Assembly: GCF_051062515.1 (NCBI RefSeq)
Contig: NZ_JAMXEK010000003.1
DNA from: Aliarcobacter sp017996075
GTDB taxonomy: Bacteria > Campylobacterota > Campylobacteria > Campylobacterales > Arcobacteraceae
DNA length: 64,000 nt
Direction: 5' to 3' (one strand)
A model generated the notes under the pieces. It made no database searches. It was not told the origin of the DNA and saw nothing but the letters and a program-made list of their open reading frames with translations. The translations under genes were made by a program, and so were the position numbers. Positions 26,653-35,222 of the stretch are shown one piece after another; the first letter of the stretch is position 1, and each line of letters begins with the position of its first letter.

Positions 26653-27638
26653 ATTTCAAACATCCTTTCAAGAGCTATTTTTGCCCAATATCTTGTCTTT
26701 TCATCTACTTTTATCTCTGATAATTCACTTATTTTATTCTCTTTTATAGATTTTAAAGTTAAATAAACATGCTCTAAAGTTGTCTCATTCATCGTAGGAC
26801 ACTCTGGTTTTGTTGAGCTTAAAATATATGTATTTTTCTCTCTTAATCTATTAACCATATTAAACTCTGTTCCAACAACAACTTTTTGATCCTCTGGTAG
26901 CTCTTTTATAAATTTTATTAATTGTGAAGTTGAACCAACAAAATCAGCTTTATCGCAAACAGATGGATCACACTCTGGATGAACAGCCACAATAATACCT
27001 GGATATTTTTCTCTATAAAAATCTATATCATCAATATTAAATTGCTGATGAACACTACAAAAACCGTTATAGCAAATAATATCAGCATCTTTTAAATTTG
27101 TTCCATCTCCAATAACTGCTGATTTTAATCCTAAGCTTTTTGCAAAATTTTGTCCCAAACATCTATCAGGTACAAAAAATATTTTTTTACCAGATTTTAA
27201 ACCTTTTTCAATTATTTTGTAAGCATTTGAAGATGTACAAACCATTCCACCCATCTCTCCAACTCTAGCTTTTACACTTGCACTTGAATTGATATAAGTA
27301 ATTGGTAAAATATCGTCATTTGATATTCCAGCTTCATTCATCTTTTTTAAATTTTCTAAAAAATAACCTTCATCAATCATTCTAGCCATTGCACAACAAG
27401 CAATTCTAGGCATTAGAACTCTTTTTTGTGGATTTAAAATTTTTGCACTCTCTCCCATAAATCCAACTCCACAAAATACAACAAACTCTTTGTCGCTTTC
27501 CATAACTTTTTTTGCTAATTCAAGGCTATCACCAGTTATATCTGCTAATTCAAATACTTCATCTCTTTGGTAAAAGTGAGCTACAAGTACAACATCTAGC
27601 TCTTTTTTTAGTTTTAAAATCTCTTCTTTATAATTCAA
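26649..27638 (-). CDS. nadA: Quinolinate synthase A
   Basis: NadA condenses iminoaspartate and dihydroxyacetone phosphate to quinolinate using a 4Fe-4S cluster. The likely cluster cysteines are C81 or C82 (RIACCAMA), C194 (NGFCSVHQQF) and C280 (TKPECP). The length of 329 residues is usual. The start is TTG at 27638 with AAGG upstream. NadB, the aspartate oxidase, is not in the window. It heads a long minus-strand series. Confidence 0.95.
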   Translation of the reverse strand: MNYKEEILKLKKELDVVLVAHFYQRDEVFELADITGDSLELAKKVMESDKEFVVFCGVGFMGESAKILNPQKRVLMPRIACCAMARMIDEGYFLENLKKMNEAGISNDDILPITYINSSASVKARVGEMGGMVCTSSNAYKIIEKGLKSGKKIFFVPDRCLGQNFAKSLGLKSAVIGDGTNLKDADIICYNGFCSVHQQFNIDDIDFYREKYPGIIVAVHPECDPSVCDKADFVGSTSQLIKFIKELPEDQKVVVGTEFNMVNRLREKNTYILSSTKPECPTMNETTLEHVYLTLKSIKENKISELSEIKVDEKTRYWAKIALERMFEI

Positions 27639-27690
27639 TAATATTACCTTTTAAAAATTTTATTAAGTGAGAATATATCAAAAATTTAGT

Positions 27691-27696
27691 TATAAT
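27691..27696 (+). promoter_or_regulatory. -10 box for plsY-folB
   Basis: TATAAT is 34 bases upstream of the plsY ATG, in the divergent gap between nadA and plsY. Confidence 0.5.
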
Positions 27697-27729
27697 CTCA
27701 TTTAATTTTAAAAACAACAAAGGTTATTG

Positions 27730-28356
27730 ATGGATTTTTTTACAAATGAAAATATAATTTTTTATCTTTTAGCATATTTAATAGGTTCTATTCCTTTTGG
27801 TTTAATACTAGCAAAAACTTTTGCTGGTGTTGATATAAAAAATGATGGAAGTAGAAGTATTGGTGCCACAAATGTTTTAAGAGTAGTAAAAAAAACAAAC
27901 CCTAGTTTAGCAAAAAAATTAGGTATTGCAACAGTTATTTTAGATGCTTTAAAAGGTACAATTTTACTTTTAGTTGGTATGTTTATTTTTAATTTAAGTG
28001 AGCAAACTCTTTGGGCAATGGCAGTATTAAGTGTTTTAGGGCACTGCTACTCTATTTATTTAGGGCTTGAAGGCGGAAAAGGTGTAGCAACAGGACTTGG
28101 AGTTTATATTGTTCTAATTCCAATTTCTACACTAATTGGTGCAATTGTTTGGTTTATTTGTGCAAAAGTTTTAAAAATATCATCTTTATCTTCACTTTTG
28201 GCACTAATTGCAGTAATTATTAGCTCTATTTTTATAAACGATGGTTTAAATATAGGTTCGAATGCTCCTATGTATTTGATTGCATTTATTATCATATACA
28301 AACATATTCCAAATATTATAAGACTTTTAAAAGGTGAAGAGAAAAAAGTAGTATGA
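27730..28356 (+). CDS. plsY: Glycerol-3-phosphate acyltransferase PlsY
   Basis: PlsY transfers an acyl group from acyl-phosphate to glycerol-3-phosphate, starting phospholipid synthesis at the inner membrane. The three family motifs are visible: GSIPFGLILAK, SIGATNVLR and GHCYSIYLGLEGGKGVATGLG. About five to six membrane helices span the 208 residues. I chose the ATG at 27730 over the TTG at 27727, because AAAGG lies 6 bases before the ATG and only 3 before the TTG. The stop overlaps the folB start (ATGA). Confidence 0.95.
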   Translation: MDFFTNENIIFYLLAYLIGSIPFGLILAKTFAGVDIKNDGSRSIGATNVLRVVKKTNPSLAKKLGIATVILDALKGTILLLVGMFIFNLSEQTLWAMAVLSVLGHCYSIYLGLEGGKGVATGLGVYIVLIPISTLIGAIVWFICAKVLKISSLSSLLALIAVIISSIFINDGLNIGSNAPMYLIAFIIIYKHIPNIIRLLKGEEKKVV

Positions 28357-28664
28357 AAATAGAGATTGAACAACTTACTTTTAAATGTATTATTGGAATT
28401 CTTGATTTTGAGAGAGTAAAAAAACAAAAAGTTATAATCAACCTTAGTTTTGATTATGATTTTAGTAAAGATAATTTCATAGACTATTCAGAAGTTGCAA
28501 ATCTTGTAAAAAAAAGTATGAAAAAGAATAAATTTGAACTTATTGAAGATGCAATAAAAACAATAAAAAGAGTTCTAGAAGATAGTTACACAATAAAAAA
28601 TCTCAAATTAAAAATCTCAAAACCAAATATTTTGAAAGATTGTATAGTAAGTATCTCTTCTTAA
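28353..28664 (+). CDS. folB: Dihydroneopterin aldolase
   Basis: FolB splits dihydroneopterin in folate synthesis. The protein is short (103 residues) and divergent. It keeps the IEIEQLTFKCIIGILDFERVKKQKVIIN start, the YSEVANLVKK helix, the LIEDAIKTI helix with the catalytic-type Glu and the C-terminal LKISKP strand. The ATG overlaps the plsY stop by four bases. Confidence is moderate to high because all secondary-structure landmarks fit. Confidence 0.82.
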   Translation: MKIEIEQLTFKCIIGILDFERVKKQKVIINLSFDYDFSKDNFIDYSEVANLVKKSMKKNKFELIEDAIKTIKRVLEDSYTIKNLKLKISKPNILKDCIVSISS

Positions 28665-28682
28665 AAAAATTTAGTAAAATTA

Positions 28683-28691
28683 TGGTAAAAT
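28683..28691 (+). promoter_or_regulatory. Possible extended -10 for the cytochrome gene
   Basis: TGgTAAAAT (one mismatch to TATAAT, with the extended TG) lies 29 bases before the TTG start at 28720. Confidence 0.35.
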
Positions 28692-28719
28692 CTTGCATTT
28701 TTAAAAAAAGGATTTTATC

Positions 28720-29334
28720 TTGAAAAAAATTATTGCTTCTTGTGCACTATTATGTGGAGCTTCTCTTTTAGCAGACACTACTATGTGCTTTAAAGAAAAC
28801 CACCCATCTATGGCTACTATTGAAACTGTTCCTCTAAATGGTGGAGCTTGTGGAGGAAAATACTCTATTAATGATATGAAAAAAAAGGGTTGGCTTGTTG
28901 ATGATATTAAAATAAATGGTTCTAGTTATATTTATATCTTAAAAACTCAAGATCATGGAAAAACTATGGCTGGTGTTGCACCATCTGGAATTAGTCAAGA
29001 ACAAATGGAAGCAAATATTCTTGCTAAGCTTGAATCTAAACAAGAAGCGGAAGAGCAAGCTGCTATTGAAAAAGCGAATGAAACTATGTTAGCTGAGGCA
29101 AAAGTTTTATACATAAATCAATGTCAAAGCTGTCATGGAGAAAAAGGTGATAAAACAAAAGGTAATTCAAAACTTAAAAATGTAAGCCAAAAAGATATGG
29201 AACAAGCTTTAAAAGATTATGAATTAGGAATTAGTGAAGAGAAAAGAAGTTCTATTTATGGACCTGCTCATATTAATTTCTTAAACAACTCAAGTATAAA
29301 AGGTATAAAAGCTTATTTAGATAGTATTCAATAA
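28720..29334 (+). CDS. Periplasmic monohaem c-type cytochrome with extra N-terminal domain
   Basis: A signal peptide (about residues 1-19) targets the protein to the periplasm. One haem site, CQSCH (C135, C138, H139), lies in the C-terminal cytochrome domain. Residues 20-85 form an extra domain with two cysteines (C23, C44) that might form a disulfide. It is joined by a Glu/Ala-rich helix (about 92-130). Where related cytochromes have a YGPAM-like distal methionine, this one has YGPAH (H184). The start is TTG with AAAAAGGA upstream. The electron partner is unknown. Confidence 0.8.
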   Translation: MKKIIASCALLCGASLLADTTMCFKENHPSMATIETVPLNGGACGGKYSINDMKKKGWLVDDIKINGSSYIYILKTQDHGKTMAGVAPSGISQEQMEANILAKLESKQEAEEQAAIEKANETMLAEAKVLYINQCQSCHGEKGDKTKGNSKLKNVSQKDMEQALKDYELGISEEKRSSIYGPAHINFLNNSSIKGIKAYLDSIQ

Positions 29335-29335
29335 T

Positions 29336-29360
29336 TTTAAAGAGCATATTGCTCTTTAAA
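29336..29360 (+). terminator. Hairpin after the cytochrome gene
   Basis: TTTAAAGAGCA / TGCTCTTTAAA is an 11-bp stem with loop TAT directly after the stop codon. The T-run is poor, so termination may be partial. Confidence 0.55.
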
Positions 29361-29426
29361 TAATATTTTATTTACTCACAACATATTTAAAAACCTCAAA
29401 ATAGAAAAACCAAAGGATAAAGCTAT

Positions 29427-30524
29427 ATGGATGCCTATGAATATTCAGAACTTCTAAAACTACTTAACACAAAACTAAACAACATAAAAGGTATTTTAAA
29501 GCCTGATTTATTAAATAAAAGATTGCAAGAGATTATAGAGCTTGAATCAGCTCAAGATTTTTGGAATGATATTGACAACGCTACAAAAATTGGAATAGAA
29601 AAAAATAGAATTTTAGGAAAACTAAATAAATTTAATAAGGCTTATGAGTCATTAAATGGTACAAATGAACTTTATGAGATGGCTAATAGTGAAAAAGATG
29701 AAGATACTTTAGAACTTCTATATGAGGAAGCTAGTGATTTAGAAAGTTTAATAAAATCAACTGAAATATCTGTAATGCTTTCAAATCCAGATGATACACT
29801 AAATGCAATCGTAACAATACATCCAGGAGCTGGCGGAACAGAATCACAAGATTGGGCAAGTATATTGTATAGAATGTATCTTAGATGGGCCGAAAGAAAT
29901 GATTTTAAAGTTGAAGTATTAGATTATCAAAATGGTGATGAAGCTGGAATAAAAGATGTAAGCTTTGTAATAAGAGGTGAAAATGCTTATGGTTATATGA
30001 AAACAGAAAATGGAATTCATAGGTTAGTGCGAATATCTCCTTTTGACTCAAATGCAAAAAGACATACATCTTTTTCATCTGTTATGGTAAGCCCTGAAGT
30101 AGATGATAATATTGATATTGTAATAGAAGATAAAGATATAAGAATTGATACATATAGAGCTAGTGGTGCTGGTGGACAACATGTTAATAAAACAGAATCG
30201 GCTATAAGAATTACACATATTGCTACAAATATTGTTGTTCAATGTCAAAATGATAGAAGTCAACATAAAAATAAAGCAAGTGCTATGAAAATGCTTAAAT
30301 CAAGACTTTATGAACTTGAGCTTGAAAAACAAAGAGCATCAAAAGATACAGGCGATAAGAGTGAAAATGGTTGGGGACATCAAATTAGATCATATGTTTT
30401 ACAACCATATCAGCAAGTAAAAGATAGTAGAAGTAATATTGGATATTCAAATGTAGAAGCAATTTTAGATGGAGATATTACAAAAATTATGGAAGATGTT
30501 TTAATAGCTACTAGCTCAAATTAA
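29427..30524 (+). CDS. prfB: Peptide chain release factor 2
   Basis: RF2 ends translation at UGA and UAA codons. The codon-recognition SPF is at residues 204-206 and the peptidyl-hydrolysis GGQ at 249-251 (GAGGQHVNK). The length of 365 residues is full. The usual +1 programmed frameshift near codon 25 is absent: the region reads NIKGILKPDLL in one frame with no internal UGA. The protein is therefore not autoregulated that way. A strong terminator follows. Confidence 0.97.
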   Translation: MDAYEYSELLKLLNTKLNNIKGILKPDLLNKRLQEIIELESAQDFWNDIDNATKIGIEKNRILGKLNKFNKAYESLNGTNELYEMANSEKDEDTLELLYEEASDLESLIKSTEISVMLSNPDDTLNAIVTIHPGAGGTESQDWASILYRMYLRWAERNDFKVEVLDYQNGDEAGIKDVSFVIRGENAYGYMKTENGIHRLVRISPFDSNAKRHTSFSSVMVSPEVDDNIDIVIEDKDIRIDTYRASGAGGQHVNKTESAIRITHIATNIVVQCQNDRSQHKNKASAMKMLKSRLYELELEKQRASKDTGDKSENGWGHQIRSYVLQPYQQVKDSRSNIGYSNVEAILDGDITKIMEDVLIATSSN

Positions 30525-30550
30525 TCTTTTATAAAAAATTAAACCAAATA

Positions 30551-30583
30551 AAAAAGGCTAGAAGAAAACCTTCTAGCCTTTTT
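30551..30583. terminator. Strong bidirectional terminator between prfB and rpsR
   Basis: AAAAAGGCTAGAAG / CTTCTAGCCTTTTT is a 14-bp stem with loop AAAAC and A/T tails on both sides. It serves the convergent prfB and rpsF-ssb-rpsR transcripts. Confidence 0.9.
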
Positions 30584-30602
30584 ATATTTTTACAATAAAA
30601 TC

Positions 30603-30869
30603 TTATAAAAATGATTTTGAATATGCACTATCAGATACATTTTGAGTATCTACGATATATGGAACAAGTGCCATATGTCTTGCTCTTTTAATTGCTTTTT
30701 CTACCATCTCTTGAGAATTTTTAGAATTTCCTGTAAGTCTTCTAGGCATAATTTTACCTCTTTCACTCATAGAAATTTTTAAAAGCTCAATATTTTTATA
30801 ATCTATAAATTCTACTTTCATTTCAGTATATTTACAAGATTTTTTTCCGTATTTTCTTCTTTCAGCCAT
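30603..30869 (-). CDS. rpsR: 30S ribosomal protein S18
   Basis: bS18 pairs with S6 in the platform of the 30S subunit. The IDYKNIELLKISMSERGKIMPRRLTG core and KAIKRARHMALVPY are diagnostic. The length is 88 residues, with a short C-terminal extension. Only C12 of the zinc-type cysteines remains, so it is probably not a zinc-binding form. It is the last gene of rpsF-ssb-rpsR, the common order for these three genes. Confidence 0.97.
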   Translation of the reverse strand: MAERRKYGKKSCKYTEMKVEFIDYKNIELLKISMSERGKIMPRRLTGNSKNSQEMVEKAIKRARHMALVPYIVDTQNVSDSAYSKSFL

Positions 30870-30886
30870 TTTTAACTCCTTATTTT

Positions 30887-31378
30887 CTAAAACGGTATTT
30901 CGTCGTCGATATCGATTTCAGGAATATTTTGCTCAACTCTTGATTGAGCTACTCTTCCTGCGCCTTGATTTGAATTGTATGAAGGTTCATTGTATTGCTC
31001 TTTTGGAACTTGATTATAAGAGTTATTTCCGTAAGAACCACTCTCACTTGAACCTTTGCTATCCAACATTTTCATCTCTTCAACTCTTAAAGAGTGTCTG
31101 CTTCTAGAACTTCCGTCTTGTGCAGTCCACTGTTCAAGAACCAATCTTCCTTCTAGTAAAACTTTAGAACCTTTTTTTAAGTATTGATTAGCAACTTCTG
31201 CACTTCTTCCAAACATATTAAACTCTAGAAAACAAACTTCTTCTTTTTGCTCTCCTGTTTGAGATTTATATTTGTAAGATGTAGCAATTGAACTTTTAGC
31301 AACTGCTGAACCACTAGGTAGATATTTTAATTCAATATCTCTCGTGAGATTTCCAACCATAATTGTCTTATTATACAT
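30887..31378 (-). CDS. ssb: Single-stranded DNA-binding protein
   Basis: SSB coats single-stranded DNA during replication and repair. An OB-fold domain (residues 1-110, with MVGNLTRDIELKYLPSG and FNMFGRSAEVANQYLKKG) is followed by a flexible Asn/Ser/Gln-rich linker and the acidic tip DDEIPF that recruits partner proteins. The length is 163 residues. It lies between rpsF and rpsR. Confidence 0.97.
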   Translation of the reverse strand: MYNKTIMVGNLTRDIELKYLPSGSAVAKSSIATSYKYKSQTGEQKEEVCFLEFNMFGRSAEVANQYLKKGSKVLLEGRLVLEQWTAQDGSSRSRHSLRVEEMKMLDSKGSSESGSYGNNSYNQVPKEQYNEPSYNSNQGAGRVAQSRVEQNIPEIDIDDEIPF

Positions 31379-31401
31379 AAAAGGCTCCTTATTTTAAAAC
31401 G

Positions 31402-31758
31402 TTACTTTGAAGCTCTTTTTATAGCTTCTTCACTCATTTTAGTCCAAGAAGAAATCTCTTTTTTAGTTTCATATTTAATAAACATAAATCTAATAAGCTC
31501 TTCATTGTTTCTATAATTTCTTTCAATCTCTGCGATTGAATTTGCTGGTGCTCTAAAATAGATTACATAATAGTAACCTCTTTTACATTTTTCGATTTCG
31601 TATGCTAACTCTTTTATACCAATATTTTCAGTTGCAACTATCTCTGCACCATTTTTTTCAAATAGAGCTTTAACTCCATCAAGTTGTGCTACTGTCTCTT
31701 CTTCAGTTAAAGTAGGCTTTAAAATAAACATTGTTTCATAATGTTTTAATTTTGACAT
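31402..31758 (-). CDS. rpsF: 30S ribosomal protein S6
   Basis: bS6 binds S18 and 16S rRNA in the platform. The HYETMFILKPTLTEEE start, the central YEIEKCKRGYYYVIYF and the IRFMFIKYE strand are typical. The length is 118 residues. AAGGAGAACG precedes the ATG. It may be transcribed together with holA upstream, though an 82-base gap could hold its own promoter. Confidence 0.96.
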   Translation of the reverse strand: MSKLKHYETMFILKPTLTEEETVAQLDGVKALFEKNGAEIVATENIGIKELAYEIEKCKRGYYYVIYFRAPANSIAEIERNYRNNEELIRFMFIKYETKKEISSWTKMSEEAIKRASK

Positions 31759-31840
31759 TCGTTCTCCTTATAGATTGTGCCGATTTTCTTTACATTCCCA
31801 TTTTCATCAGCAAGGATATTTTTTTGTAAAGTTTGGGATT

Positions 31841-32821
31841 TTATCTAAATGAAACTATAAATTTTCTTAAACTTGCTTGTAAATATAAATTTATATTATC
31901 AATTTTTTCCGTTTTTATAGCTAATTCTAAATTTAAAATATACTCTAACATCTCTAAAAATCGTTTTGGTTTTATATTTATTGCTAGTTTTGATTTTTTT
32001 TCCCAAATATTTTTTGGAGGATTATAACCTAAAACTTCAATAGGGTTTACAACAGCATAAATTCTAGCATGTGAGCTAATCATAAAAAGTTGTTGAATAA
32101 ATGAACTAATTTGATTTAAGATAAAAACCTCATTTAGTCCCTCTTCTAGAAGAAGTGTTAAATCATTTGATATATCTTTTGAAGCTATTAAATCATGTAA
32201 AAAATCATCAAAATTAACACTTCCTACACCAAAACAGTGCAAATCTACTAATTTTGTAGTTACTCTTTCATTTAAAACAAGCAATTTACTTAAATCATTT
32301 GTGCTAAGACTAATATTTTGTCTGTGCATAAAATATAGATGACTCAAAGCATTTTCATCATAATCTATTTTTAATCTCTTTGCCTCATTTTGTAAAAAAC
32401 CTATAGCTTCATTTGGCATTAATGCAAAAAATCTAACTGCACAAGCATTTTGTTTAGCACTAAAACTACTCTCCATAGATTTAAAATCAGCATCTCCCAT
32501 ACAAGCTAATATAAGTGTGCTATCTTTATTTAAGTTTGCAGCTTCAACAAGAGAATCTAACTCTTTTTTTGGAATTTTTTTATCTATTTTTATCAAAACT
32601 ACATTGTTTGATGAAAACAAGGATGACTGAAGAAGTCTATCTTTAGCGTATTTAAAATTATACTCTTCAAAATATAGTTTTTCTACATCTTCATCTTTTG
32701 CTATTATTTTTGAGACTAAATATGAGTATTGCTCAACCAAAAACGTTGATTGACCATAAAACATATAAGAACTAAATCTTTTATCTGCTTTTAAATATTT
32801 ATCAAATTCACTTTTATACAT
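31841..32821 (-). CDS. holA: DNA polymerase III delta subunit
   Basis: The delta subunit opens the sliding clamp within the clamp loader. The 326-residue protein is divergent but keeps the family layout: an N-terminal AAA-like region beginning FSSYMFYGQSTFLVEQY, a QSSLFSSNNVVLIKIDKK strand, and a C-terminal helical collar. The neighbouring rnr, rpsF and ssb genes agree with holA positions seen in Campylobacterota. No signature catalytic residues are expected, as delta does not hydrolyse ATP. Confidence 0.82.
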   Translation of the reverse strand: MYKSEFDKYLKADKRFSSYMFYGQSTFLVEQYSYLVSKIIAKDEDVEKLYFEEYNFKYAKDRLLQSSLFSSNNVVLIKIDKKIPKKELDSLVEAANLNKDSTLILACMGDADFKSMESSFSAKQNACAVRFFALMPNEAIGFLQNEAKRLKIDYDENALSHLYFMHRQNISLSTNDLSKLLVLNERVTTKLVDLHCFGVGSVNFDDFLHDLIASKDISNDLTLLLEEGLNEVFILNQISSFIQQLFMISSHARIYAVVNPIEVLGYNPPKNIWEKKSKLAINIKPKRFLEMLEYILNLELAIKTEKIDNINLYLQASLRKFIVSFR

Positions 32822-32889
32822 GGTTAAAATATTACCCTAAGTTTACTTTTATTATAATTTTTCTTATTTTAATTACTAAGGGGTTTATG

Positions 32890-33264
32890 ATGTACAAAAT
32901 TGCTCTTCCTATTTTAGGTTTTGAAAATTTCTCAAAAGTTGATGTAGAAAAACTAGATGAATTCGTTGCTTTTTTAAAGTTCGAAGATGGTTCTAAAATA
33001 TCTATTATAAATATAAATGTTTTAAACAAAGTTTCATTTGATTTTAAAATTGATGATAAAACTTTAGAGGCTTTAAAAATAAAATCAAAAGATGATTTTT
33101 CAACTTATTTTATTTTAGTTTCTCAAGAACCAGTTGAACACTCAATTATTAATCTAGTTGCGCCAATTTTCATAAATGAAAAAGAGAAACTAGTTGGTCA
33201 ATACGTTACAAGCGAAAAAGTTGATCCATATTTAGCATCTTTAAATAAATGTGTAAACTTATAA
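32890..33264 (+). CDS. fliW: Flagellar assembly factor FliW
   Basis: FliW binds flagellin and antagonises the translational regulator CsrA, so flagellin is made in step with export. The 124-residue protein has the family's PILGFENF start and the STYFILVSQEP and NLVAPIFINEKEKLVGQYV strands. No flagellin or csrA gene is nearby. I chose the ATG at 32890 over the one at 32887: AAGGGG is 6 bases before the second and 3 before the first. Its last six bases overlap the convergent rnr gene. Confidence 0.88.
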   Translation: MYKIALPILGFENFSKVDVEKLDEFVAFLKFEDGSKISIININVLNKVSFDFKIDDKTLEALKIKSKDDFSTYFILVSQEPVEHSIINLVAPIFINEKEKLVGQYVTSEKVDPYLASLNKCVNL

Positions 33265-35115
33265 AATTTTAGCAACTATTAATTTAGTTGCTAAATTACT
33301 TGAAACTATTTTTACTTTGTGTTTTGAAAATAGTTTTTGTCCCTTATAATTTTCTATAGTTACTTTTAATCCAATCATATTTTCATAACAAACACCCTTT
33401 GCTCTTTCTGTGTCAACTATTTTTACTTTTATTTCACCATCAATATTTTCTTTTGCCCATCTTGCATATTTTCTATCTTCAAAATCCCAAACAAGTTTAT
33501 CTATTTTTCTCTCTTGTTCTGAAATATGAGTACAAATATCATCTATATTTTTTGGTAATTTTTTGGTTTTTAAAATTCTATGGATTACTAAATCAGAGTA
33601 TCTTCTTATAGGACTTGTAAAGTGTGAATATGATTTAAACCCCAAACCAAAGTGCCCTAAATTTTTTGAGCTATATTTTGCTTGAGTTAAACTTTGAATA
33701 ACAAGTTCATCTATCTCATCTCTTAAAAATAGTTTATTTGATTCTTCTTGAATATGAGAAATTGTTTCATGTACATTATCTTTTAATTTTGCCTTTACTC
33801 CCAAAATATTAACATCATCAATTAATTTTGATATAGCCTTAAAATTTGGCTCTTCATGAATTCTAAAAATTCCCAAAGCTCCAACTTTTTTACTAGCTTC
33901 AATATTTGCTAAAAGCATACACTCTTCTACTAATTGGTGAGAGGATGTTGATTTTTCTACTTCAATATTTTCTAATAAACTGTTTTTTAATTTAAGTCTA
34001 TTCTCTTGTGTTCTAAAGTCATAACCTTTTTTTAATCTATCTTCTCTAAATTTTTTTGTAATTTCATAAAGAGGAAGAAGATAATCAAAAATTCTCTTTT
34101 CATTTTCATTATACTGGTCAAGTTTATTTTCTAAAACTCTATCAATCCTTCCATATGAAAAATTCCTATGATTTTTTATAGTCGCACAAAATAGTTCACT
34201 ATGTTGGACTTTTAAATTTTTTATGTCTAACTTTAGTTTGAAAACATAGGCATATCTATCTTCATTCTCTTTAAGTGAACACAAGTTTTCACTTAAAATT
34301 GAAGGAAGCATTGGCAATGTTCTACTTGGTAAATATATTGTTGAAGATTTTTTAAAAGCTAAAACATCAAGTTTACTCCCCTCTTTTACAAAATGAGAAA
34401 CATCTGCAATTGCTACAAAAAGAGTGTTATTTTCTTTATCAAAAAAGATAGCATCATCATGGTCTTTTGCACTATTTGGATCAATCGTACAAAATGGTAA
34501 ATCTCTTAAATCAACTCTTTCTTCTTTTTTAGACTCATCTTCAACAAACTCATCTATTTCAATTTTTTCTTCATCCCTATAAAGCTCTTCATAAATATAC
34601 AAACTTATAAATTCATCTATTTTTGCATCATTCAAATTTCCAATAAACTTAATCTCTTTAAACTCTTTGTTATCTATGATTAAAACATCACCATTTTCAT
34701 AAGTTTTTGTGTTTTTACTAGGTAATTCTATATTCTCTTTTAATGTAAAAAAAGAGCCATCTTCAACATATACTAAGATTTCAGCTTTTTTTCCTTCAAG
34801 TACTTTTATAACTTTTGCTTTGATTTTACTTCTTGGATTAAAAACTCTTTTTGCCAAAATTAAATCATTATTAAATGCTCCATTTAAACTATCTAATTCC
34901 AATTTTATATTTTTTATTGGGTTTACTAAATCTTCTAAAGTAGCAAAATTCTTCTCTATTTTTAGAACTCCGATTTTATATTTTGAATTTATCTCAAAAT
35001 CTTCACCATTTTTTACTATTATCTCATCTTTTATATAATCTTCTATTATATTTTTTTCATCTTGCGAAAAATTAAATATCTTGTTTTCAATTTTTATAAA
35101 TATATTTTTTAGCAA
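33259..35115 (-). CDS. rnr: Ribonuclease R (RNB-family exoribonuclease)
   Basis: RNase R is a processive 3'-5' exoribonuclease that degrades structured RNA. N-terminal cold-shock-like OB domains (to about residue 165) lead into the RNB domain with the metal-binding aspartates D212, D218, D220 and D221 (IDPNSAKDHDDA). A short, divergent S1-like domain ends the protein. At 618 residues it is shorter than the ~810 of E. coli. The start is TTG at 35115 with AAGGA 6 bases upstream and a TATAAT further up. Confidence 0.93.
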   Translation of the reverse strand: MLKNIFIKIENKIFNFSQDEKNIIEDYIKDEIIVKNGEDFEINSKYKIGVLKIEKNFATLEDLVNPIKNIKLELDSLNGAFNNDLILAKRVFNPRSKIKAKVIKVLEGKKAEILVYVEDGSFFTLKENIELPSKNTKTYENGDVLIIDNKEFKEIKFIGNLNDAKIDEFISLYIYEELYRDEEKIEIDEFVEDESKKEERVDLRDLPFCTIDPNSAKDHDDAIFFDKENNTLFVAIADVSHFVKEGSKLDVLAFKKSSTIYLPSRTLPMLPSILSENLCSLKENEDRYAYVFKLKLDIKNLKVQHSELFCATIKNHRNFSYGRIDRVLENKLDQYNENEKRIFDYLLPLYEITKKFREDRLKKGYDFRTQENRLKLKNSLLENIEVEKSTSSHQLVEECMLLANIEASKKVGALGIFRIHEEPNFKAISKLIDDVNILGVKAKLKDNVHETISHIQEESNKLFLRDEIDELVIQSLTQAKYSSKNLGHFGLGFKSYSHFTSPIRRYSDLVIHRILKTKKLPKNIDDICTHISEQERKIDKLVWDFEDRKYARWAKENIDGEIKVKIVDTERAKGVCYENMIGLKVTIENYKGQKLFSKHKVKIVSSNLATKLIVAKIL

Positions 35116-35137
35116 TTCTTATCCTTTTATTTGCACT

Positions 35138-35143
35138 ATTATA
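35138..35143 (-). promoter_or_regulatory. -10 box for rnr
   Basis: TATAAT on the minus strand, 23 bases before the rnr TTG, gives a leader of about 16 bases that contains the AAGGA site. Confidence 0.5.
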
Positions 35144-35182
35144 TAGTTTTTCTTTTAAATCTAATATTTATCTATATTTTTG

Positions 35183-35188
35183 TATAAT
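35183..35188 (+). promoter_or_regulatory. -10 box for ilvC
   Basis: TTTTTGTATAAT contains a perfect TATAAT after a T-run, 35 bases before the ilvC ATG. No leader peptide rich in Ile, Val or Leu is seen. Confidence 0.55.
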
Positions 35189-35222
35189 CTTGCTAAATTT
35201 TTAAAAAATAGAGGGTAGATAA

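Noticed and set aside
29427..29530. Programmed frameshift in prfB
   Set aside because: The reading frame is continuous from ATG, with no in-frame UGA near codon 25.
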